64,000 bases of DNA, taken from Podospora pseudocomata (taxonomy: Eukaryota; Ascomycota; Sordariomycetes; Sordariales; Podosporaceae). Below, in pieces: positions 56,715 to 64,000 of this stretch. The stretch spans positions 1,798,001 to 1,862,000 of the forward strand of contig NW_026946365.1 of the NCBI RefSeq assembly GCF_035222375.1, in the 5' to 3' direction. A program made the position numbers and the translations under genes. Below the pieces are notes generated by a model. That model was given only the letters and a program-made list of their open reading frames with translations, made no database searches and was not told the DNA's origin. Each line of letters begins with the position of its first letter. Within the stretch, counting starts at the first letter, position 1.

Positions 56715-59701
56715 TCATTGCTCGTTGCCCACGCTCGGATTCACAGTCGAAAAAACAACGGGGGGCTTCCATGAGCTCGTCATAGACGGCTCTGAGACAA
56801 ACATTAGAGATATCCAGTACAGTTCATGTTCCCAGCAGCCCTCTTGTGGCGTGCTCGGGATTGAAGTCGCTGGCAATTGTCAGTTGGCTGGCGTTGGTGT
56901 GTTTACCGGGCAAATGGGCTGACTTACTTTTGTCTTTGAGACAGTCGATCGTCCCCTTCAAAAATGCAAGCTGGCGAGTATCGAGATATTTGATGGCCGA
57001 TTTTGAGACGCTCCCGGCATCCCACTCGAAATTCATCAGATCACAACGCTTGAAGTAGGTCCAGTACGCCAACATCACACCGGCACCATGCTGGACGTCT
57101 TCGACGAACGTTGTAAGCGGGTGGTCTCTTGGGCCGTAACGTGTCTCCTAGAGAAAAAGTTAGCAAGGAATGCGCGCTGAAGCAGAATAACAAAGGTTAG
57201 GCTGTACCAGAGGCCGCCCTTTCGAGTTTTCCTTTGCATGACGGTACCGATCTTTGCAAATGCAGGCCACATTGTGGAGAAACAAGAACACAACCAAAAA
57301 GGCCGTAAACCATGCATCCTTCGAATCCTTCCAGAGTTCGGGACCCGAGCTGAGAATCTTTTCGAACATGCTCAGAAATTGTGGCACCTGGCTCTTGAAT
57401 ACCGTGTGATACCGAATGCTGTCAAACTGTGCCACGATCATTCGGGGAATGTACCTCGTCTTCAGCTCCCTCGATTCCATCCCCAGTGACTCTTGACCGC
57501 AAATCCATGCCGAGCCGGTTTGGTGTCCTGGCCAACAGTCTGTTAGTGGCATTCATCAAATTGGCGCTGGAACATCACCAGGAATTACATACGAATCGCA
57601 AACCAAAGGCGAACAGCTTTTAGTAGAAACTCAGTCAGATCTACGCTTTTCTTGTCCCGATTTTCTTCTCGGTTTTGTTTGTGCCGCTGCAAGACAAGAG
57701 GTGAGTAATCAGCTTTCAGTCCAAATTCAAGTCAACTGAAACGTGGGGGTTCTCGTACCGATGACTGCCGAAGATGCTCCGCGATCATGGAATACATATC
57801 TTTGACGAGATCATCAGAGTCCTTGGCCGAATCTTCCAGTCCCTTGATAGCATTGGCCGCGATGTAGTGTTGAAAGGCTCGCCCGTGTTCCTTCACATTC
57901 ACGAGACCGTACGCCGGAATTCTGATTCCATCCCTACCAACAAAATTCCGGACGAGCTGATCACCCTCGACTGCCCTGAACGCCCGCACTTTGAGTGTCA
58001 TTGGCGTTTCGCAGAGCCCTTGAGCCATTTCAATGACCTTGATGTGATTGTCTGCCCAATCGTTCGCCCTGATGTTGATCAACTGGGTATGATCAAATCG
58101 CTTCGTGTAGCCCAGCCCCCCATCTCGCTGCAACACCACCGAAGCCAGCTTGTAACGAAGACACGGGAGGTTATGGATAGTCTTTTTGGATTCCCTGCGC
58201 ACCTTGAGACAGGTGACGCAAGGTGCCAAAGGGTCATTCGGGTTATCCACATTGGGAAGACACTAAACACACCAGAGATTAGATTGTCATGCTGTTGTTC
58301 GTCATTGCATTTTGTTTACTTACCCTCACTCTCTGGTTATGACATCGTATGCAGGCCCGCATGGTCCTGGTATCGGAGGTCTGTTTCCTCAAATTCTCTT
58401 TCTGCCGTTTCCGTCGCTGTTCTTCCGGTTCTTCCAGTTCGGGTTCTTCTTTGGTCGCCAGCCCTTGATTGACAGCGGCCGCTGCGCCTTGCTGAGTGAC
58501 GTCCAACATCAGTGCTTGCTCCACGGCGACCCAGCCGCCAACAAGAGCCGTTTCCATAGGTACAATGATCTGTTCATCAACATCCTGCACCTCTGATTTC
58601 TGAAGCTCATCCCAGGTGTGGCCATTTCCCTCTTTTGTGACATGCACATATGCACTGCAAATCGATGAGGCTTCGGTGTCTGGCAAGTTGCCAGGGCTAG
58701 CTCTCAAGGAACCACTGTCGACCCTCGGAAGACAATATGGAAAACGATGCTCTTGGGTGATTTCGACACTGCTACCAAATACCCCATCAGGATATGCTGC
58801 CTGGGCGTGAAATTGCGATAAGTACGCATGTTGCCCCTGGGCATTTGTTGGGTCCCTCGAGGTCGAATGGGCCCCATTTAGTGAAGGCGGCGGCAGGCTA
58901 TGCGTGGGTGTAGAGCCGGACTGAAAGGTGCGATGGAAGGCCTCCGGGAAACAATCTTCCTTCTGCGGTAGTGGCAATGCGACACTTTCCCAGCAATAGC
59001 GAGACTGACCAAGCCCGCCATTACCGGTATTGCCTGGCGGCTGGTGTAGCGACTGAGGTGCTGGGCGGCCAGGCCGCGATTCCCAATCTTCGGTTGGATT
59101 CACGTATTGCGTAGAAGAAACAGGCTGGTTGGTGGCAAGTCCCATGGGCAGCTCTAAAGGAACCTCACCGACGTATTGGGGGACATCTCCGCCACCCATT
59201 GTGGAATTGTCCACTATCAGACTAAAGAAGGCTCCGTGTTGGTCTATGGAACACGTCAATCATCACTGCCCAACCGGACCTTGGATTGCAACGCCATCTC
59301 GTTCGTACCTTGCTTGTAGTCGTACGGAGACCATGTAGGAACTGCTGCGCCGTCCAACCAGTTCCCATACCCATGCAGGTTTGGGGCAAACGTGGGGTGG
59401 TGGTACAGGGAGCCGCCATAGAGATCACTATCTTGTGACGGGATCAGGCTGAATGGATTGACCGGTAAAGTCGGTGTGATCTCGTCAAGTATGGCACCTA
59501 GCTGACGGCGTTTCTTTGGCTGGCGGGTATCTGCATCTATCGGACTGCGGCAGCGCGGCGGCTTCGACAACCCACCCTAAGGTTCAGTAAGCATCCAGAA
59601 CTATTCTCGACAAGTTGCAAGTAGGACGGCACAGAAAGATCAAGAATAAAGTGAAAGGAAAAGGGAGTATTTACAGTCGGACGCAAAAGTGGACTCTCCA
59701 T
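56715..59701 (-). CDS. Zinc-cluster protein of a large sordariomycete family (eight exons)
   Basis: The exons are 59701-59675, 59576-59309, 59243-58324, 58262-57759, 57686-57593, 57539-57208, 57147-56928 and 56869-56715, giving about 839 residues. All seven introns (53-98 nt) keep frame. Residues 1-390 are disordered and Pro/Gln/Ser-rich. A Zn2Cys6-like cluster lies mid-protein: C396-x2-C399-x6-C406-x13-C420-x2-C423, and C439 in HNLPC. The following domain has KTIHNLPCLRYKL, GYTKRFDHTQLINI and IPAYGLVNVKEHGRAF. The C-terminal helical domain has WKDSKDAWFTAFLVVFLFLH, FVEDVQHGAGVMLAYWTYFK, YLDTRQLAFLKG and WEHELYWISLMF. I recall many sordariomycete paralogues with this order; none that I know has a defined role. 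It may be a transcription regulator. The first, nine-codon exon is the least certain. Confidence 0.85.
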
Positions 59702-62358
59702 CCTGCTCCCCTCACCTACGTGCCCTCGCTCGTTGTTTTTTGCCTCCCCAGTTTGATTCGGGATACAAAAAACGGTTCTATCAGAATATTGGTTCGCCAA
59801 GTCAACCTGATCTCACACAATGGCCCAGGAAAGATTCAGCAGGAGCAAGATCTTGCCAAGGCTATGGGTGCCGTGGTCCGGAGCCTTTGATCCCAGAATT
59901 TGCTGCCACCACGATGAAGCCGGTTGCAAATGCGGTGTCAGACAGATCGGGAGACACGGGCAACAGTCTAGTAGACGCAAGAACAACCAACTGAGACCGG
60001 GCCGGATAGTGGAGGGACTGCGCTCGGAAAGGATTGGTCGGCACGAGAAATGCCACTGCAAGCGAGACCGGCGAGATGTCAAGAGGGCGAGACTTGGCCG
60101 GATTCAATTCGAACGCTGTGCAACACCGGCCCGCTTTCACAACCTGCCTGTTGAACAAGACAGCAGCAGAAGCCTGGCTTCTCGTCGAGTGCAACAAAAC
60201 CCTGGATGGGTTGCAGATGCGCCGTCAGCATGCATCCACACCCCTGGGAACTTTGAACTCGAAGACTGCGGCTGGTGGGTTGGCGGACTGCCTGGTGGGT
60301 GAGGGGGTGCCCAAAGGGTCGTGTCGTGAGACGCAAAATCGCACCAAGGAAATACCAACTTTCACCAGAATTCTGGTGTGACCTGCCCCGTGTCTAACCC
60401 AGTTGGTCAAACAGGACTGGGTTATGTGCTATCCGTGGGGAGGGGAGGGGGGGCGAGACAGGGTACGACGATGTCGAGAGGTCGGATATCCTTGTGTTTC
60501 GAAACACCAAGTGGAGGCCGGGGAGAAAAGACCCTGGGGTGACAGTCCCCTGCGAGGCAGGTGCTGTGCTCCAGACCACAAAAGTGTGGTGATACCTTAG
60601 ACCGTCCTGCGAACAGGAAAGGCCCAGAGATAGAGATGAAGGCTTTGGGGCAATCTTGGATGGAACGGGGGAAAATGGCGAACAGGTGATAGTGATGAGG
60701 GCGGAGGGAAGAGGTGATGCGGTCACGATCCACGGCCCAAAATCGATGTCGTCTCCCACCTCTGTCCAATCATCGGCAGTGAGATGTCTTGCAGCAGCCA
60801 ACAGCTCGCCTACCGTGGGAAAGAGGGGTTAGCAAGTCTTGAGACAGAGAATTCCAGGCCTGGGCTCCCACGCGCTCCTCCTCTTGTTGAGAGAGGCCAC
60901 AGCAGCAACGACAGGGGGTCTCCATTGGGAACACAGTGCATGTATCATACAGGCAGCCATTGACAGGCCAGCCACAGCTTGGTTTTGTTGCACTGGACTG
61001 GATACAGTTGGAGATTTTCTCCATCATCACCCATCACTCCTTGGCTCCTCCCTTTTCTCTCCACAATCTACGCCTTGTTCGAATCGAGTCGCTCGTCCCG
61101 TCCCAGCGATACGGAAAATGGGATGTATCTCGCAGCAGCATCTGCGATCCCGCTCATTCTCCCAGAAACCCAGTGCCGACCTCCGCTTCGTGTGACGTGA
61201 ACTCTGCCGAGGAAGCAAGGGAGAAACAGTCGCGTTCTCATTGGTGCGTCATAAATCACATTTCTGGCCACAGTGGTCAGCCAATCAACTTTTCTCGATC
61301 ATTTCACACTCAGACCTGATCATCGTCACTTGCTCATCAAGAGCCTCATATTGACGGGTGCTACAGAAAACCCTTTCTATGAATCCCTGAGTCCCGTTTC
61401 CGGAATACTACCAAACGCTCGGACACGACTATGACAGCGGAACCATCCCGGGGCCCGGACGGTCCGTTCCTAGCCTGTTGTACCTTAGTCGAGATATGTT
61501 TTCATCTATCACTAGTGAACTTGGTTTAGTCTGCTCTATCCGCCCGGAAATTGGTGGGGACCCCCCAATCTCGTCTAATTGGGCCGCCAGGTTCTTCTCT
61601 CCCGTGAGCGGGCCTAAGCTCCCCTGCGTACGCCCTATGAGACTCCAAACAGAATTGTCGACAGATGTATGTGTCCGCAGGCCTTCGATGCCTTTTCCTT
61701 GAGGATGGGAGGTTAACGCCCGATGAGCGATATAATGCTAATGCTGCTAACATAATGACTTGATCCGAGGACAGCACGGCCTTGATGAGTATCATACAGC
61801 ATGGACAATTCCGGGTAAGCGACTCTTTACCGTACGACCAACCTCACCAGGACCCCTTTTGCTTTCGTTCTATATCTCCGAACCGGTTCGCAGTTTTGTC
61901 CTTGGCGGAGCCAAAGTACATGCCACCTTTTAGGAAAATACCGCGCTTCTGGCGGCCCTATGTCTTCCCTTGAACGCCCTTCATGGTTGGCCATGATAGG
62001 CATTGGACATGAGGAGCTGATCATGCTGATGCAAGTTCCGACAGCTCAACAGCACACACAACTTCGGCACACCACTCAACATCGCTGCCGCCAACCTGCC
62101 TGAACGAAACACCTGTCCAATCGTCCCCCGCTACCGGACCCATGAGCCGTTGTCCGAATATGGGCTGGATGTGGGTGACCAGCCCAGGTTGTGGAAGAGC
62201 GATCGTCCACCCGGCGAGGTTGGGCTCGACTAGGTATAATAATGGCTCCTCTCCGTCCTCGGTGGAACCCAATGTCAGCCCTGGGCTTAGAACAGATTTA
62301 TTCTCTCTCACTCTACTGGAAAAGCCAGGAATACAGCACATATTCTCTCAAACTACCA
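59702..62358. other. Divergent intergenic region, 2.7 kb
   Basis: No gene is supported between the zinc-cluster protein and the dioxygenase. The longest frame from an ATG (59820-60302, plus, 160 residues) has no recognisable domain or codon bias. Confidence 0.45.
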
Positions 62359-63717
62359 ATGGATCAAGTTAGCAGCTTGTTTGGGCAATCTCGTGCAGGC
62401 CTGGGATGGTTGGAGCACCACGCCATGGCTTGGGTGCCTGAAGCCATTTCCTCGGACAGTTATGTTGTTGACATTGGTCCTCGGGGTGTTCAAGAGGTGC
62501 AAGAGGGACTGCAAAGGTTTAAAGGTCAGTGATGTGCCCCCGTTCTGTGTTGGGTGATGCTTTCATTTGCTGACGAATAAGCAGAGCTTGAGCTTGATGG
62601 TCACGAAGTCAGCCGTCATAATTTCCACCTTCCAACCCTCGAGGCGCAACTGGAGCAAGCCTGCCACGAGGTTCATCGAGGCCGCGGATTTGTCATCCTC
62701 AGGGGCCTCGATCCCCAGCAGTATTCAGTCGAGGACAACCTGATGATCTACCTCGGGATTGCTGCGTATATTGGGGATCAGAGAGGGTTTCAGGACAAGA
62801 AGGGGAACATGCTGAGTATGCTTTGGAATCAAAACAATGTGATGAACTGAACTGATACCTGCCTCGCCCACATAGCCCACATCACAGCCTCCAAAGACTG
62901 GAAGACACCCCCTGAGCTCCGTCATGGTATTCATACCACCAAAGGCCTAAGTTGGCACTGTGATATCGGAGTCGACATCCTCGCGCTTCACGTCCGCTCC
63001 CTCGCCGAGCATGGTGGGGACACATTTATAGCTTCATCGCTCACAATTGTAAAGGAGCTTGAGGCGCTATACCCACACGTCATCCAAAGCCTTCAAGAAG
63101 CTGCGTGGCCAATCCAAATGTCGGTTGGCACAATTTTGTCACATTTCACATGCGCACTGAGCCATCGCTAATTATATTTCCCGCTTATTAGCTCAGGCAA
63201 TCCGATCCCCCGCTACATTCTGGCGCCACTCCTGCACATGGACCCTGAGAACAATCACATCATTTTGAGCGTTGACCCTGGGAGACTTGGTGTGCACCCA
63301 TCTACGACAAGAACCGATGGCACTTCGCCAATTCCGCCCCTCACACCAACTCAGCTCGAGACCCTCCGCATCCTCAACCAAGTCGCCTCAAAGTATCGTC
63401 TTCGCCTAGACACAAAGGCTGGCGACATCGTCTTGCTCAACAACTTTGCCCATTTGCATGCTCGCGATGCCTACAGCGATCCCGGACAAGGCCAAGGACG
63501 ACATCTGGTCAGATTGTACCTGCGTAATGCAGCACTGGCGCACCCCGTTCCAGAGTCTATGCGTGTCCCTTGGGAGGCAGCATTTGGGCCCAGGAATGGG
63601 GAGGGCCGATATCCTGTTGCTCCAGCTTTAGAATACACAGCACCTCGATACACGGCTGGTTCTGCTGCTTTTCCCCTGGACGACAACGATGATGTCAACG
63701 GAGACGGCGCCGCATGA
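62359..63717 (+). CDS. TauD/TfdA-family Fe(II)/2-oxoglutarate-dependent dioxygenase
   Basis: Exons 62359-62524, 62585-62815, 62876-63119 and 63192-63717 give about 388 residues (introns 60, 60 and 72 nt). The joins restore family sequence: RFK+ELELDGHEVSRHNF, GNML+THITASKDW and WPIQ+ISGNPIPRY. The N-terminal part has RGFVILRGLDPQQYSVEDN and IAAYIGDQRG. The iron ligands are His160 and Asp162 in LSWHCDIGVD and a distal His (about 303) in NNFAHLHARDAY, followed by the 2-oxoglutarate-binding Arg region GRHLVRLYLRN. The site is complete. Relatives oxidise small sulphonates, carboxylates or other metabolites; the substrate here is unknown. No targeting signal. The intron 3 donor is GTCGGT, a less common form chosen because it keeps frame. 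Confidence 0.9.
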
Positions 63718-64000
63718 TTCGTTCGTTGCCAAGACGCTCACTGCCACAATCTCCCTTTGTCAGCCTCAAGTTGGCTTTGATTTTGAGCAACTTCGAAGGT
63801 GAGCTGCTGCCAGCAACACTCTCGCAACCTTATCCTCAATCTAACCCGGACTATCTGCGTTGGCCTTTGGTCATTTCACAAGCCAACGCTTTTGCACCCA
63901 TTTTAGTGCAGGCCTATCATTATGTGGAATTTCTTTTGGTAGTGGTGGCCAGAAACTTTGTCTCAGAATGTGGGTATCTATGGAGGACAACGCAGTGGCC
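63718..64000. other. Window end, downstream of the dioxygenase
   Basis: The remaining 283 bp look like a 3' region and intergenic sequence. No feature is supported before the window ends. Confidence 0.5.

Noticed and set aside
59820-60302. Plus-strand frame of 160 residues starting at an ATG, with CCHHDEAGCKC
   Set aside because: The Cys/His string does not fit the 41-50-kb family, which needs W-x-C-C-x-C and a C-terminal C-x-H; the rest is Arg-rich and looks noncoding.
56715-63717. Zinc-cluster protein plus dioxygenase as a secondary-metabolite cluster
   Set aside because: No polyketide synthase, nonribosomal synthetase, terpene cyclase or other core enzyme lies nearby, and the window's methyltransferase is 37 kb away.

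Overview
The window is nuclear DNA of a filamentous ascomycete, most likely a sordariomycete and plausibly one of the Sordariales. The support is: short GT-AG introns (53-114 nt) that restore reading frame and family motifs; a cerato-platanin, a CFEM protein, a long Zn2Cys6-like family typical of sordariomycetes, an AcrB homologue and fungal CCR4; CT-rich leaders; and no operons. All exon boundaries were placed by eye, from splice signals plus continuity of family motifs.

Layout. 0-4 kb: a secreted cerato-platanin, an acyl-protein-thioesterase-like hydrolase (minus) and an RNase T2. 4-8 kb: a long gene-poor region leading to a Zn2Cys6 regulator (7.9-10.1 kb) that resembles the AmyR/COL-26 group. 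11.8-15.6 kb: a small protein of unknown function and the deadenylase CCR4 (minus). 18.1-22.7 kb: a SAM methyltransferase, then a divergent pair with mitochondrial character, an LYR protein of the ETFRF1/LYRM5 family (four exons, one of 13 nt) and a hotdog thioesterase. 25-28 kb: AcrB. 30.8-40.2 kb: a CFEM GPI protein, an FHF-complex subunit (FHIP/RAI16-like), a class 3 lipase and an ARMT1/DUF89 protein.

41-50.4 kb is the most interesting part. Four related cysteine-rich proteins (one minus, three plus) are spread over 9.5 kb. All start Met-Cys, carry an N-terminal C-x-H...[YF]-C element, and end in W-x-C-C-x-C ... C-x-H-x-[CP]-C-x-x-C. I do not recognise this as a named domain. It looks like a locally expanded family of intracellular, probably zinc-binding proteins with divergent charged tails.

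53-55.2 kb: a small unknown protein and SEC72. 55.5-56.5 kb: an AT-rich relic zone holding a 397-bp MITE-like element with about 42-bp inverted termini. 56.7-63.7 kb: an eight-exon zinc-cluster protein and a TauD-type dioxygenase.

Most genes are unrelated housekeeping or lifestyle genes. Three touch carbon regulation (AmyR/COL-26-like factor, CCR4, AcrB), but nothing in the sequence shows they work together here. I found no tRNA, rRNA, CRISPR array or secondary-metabolite core enzyme.
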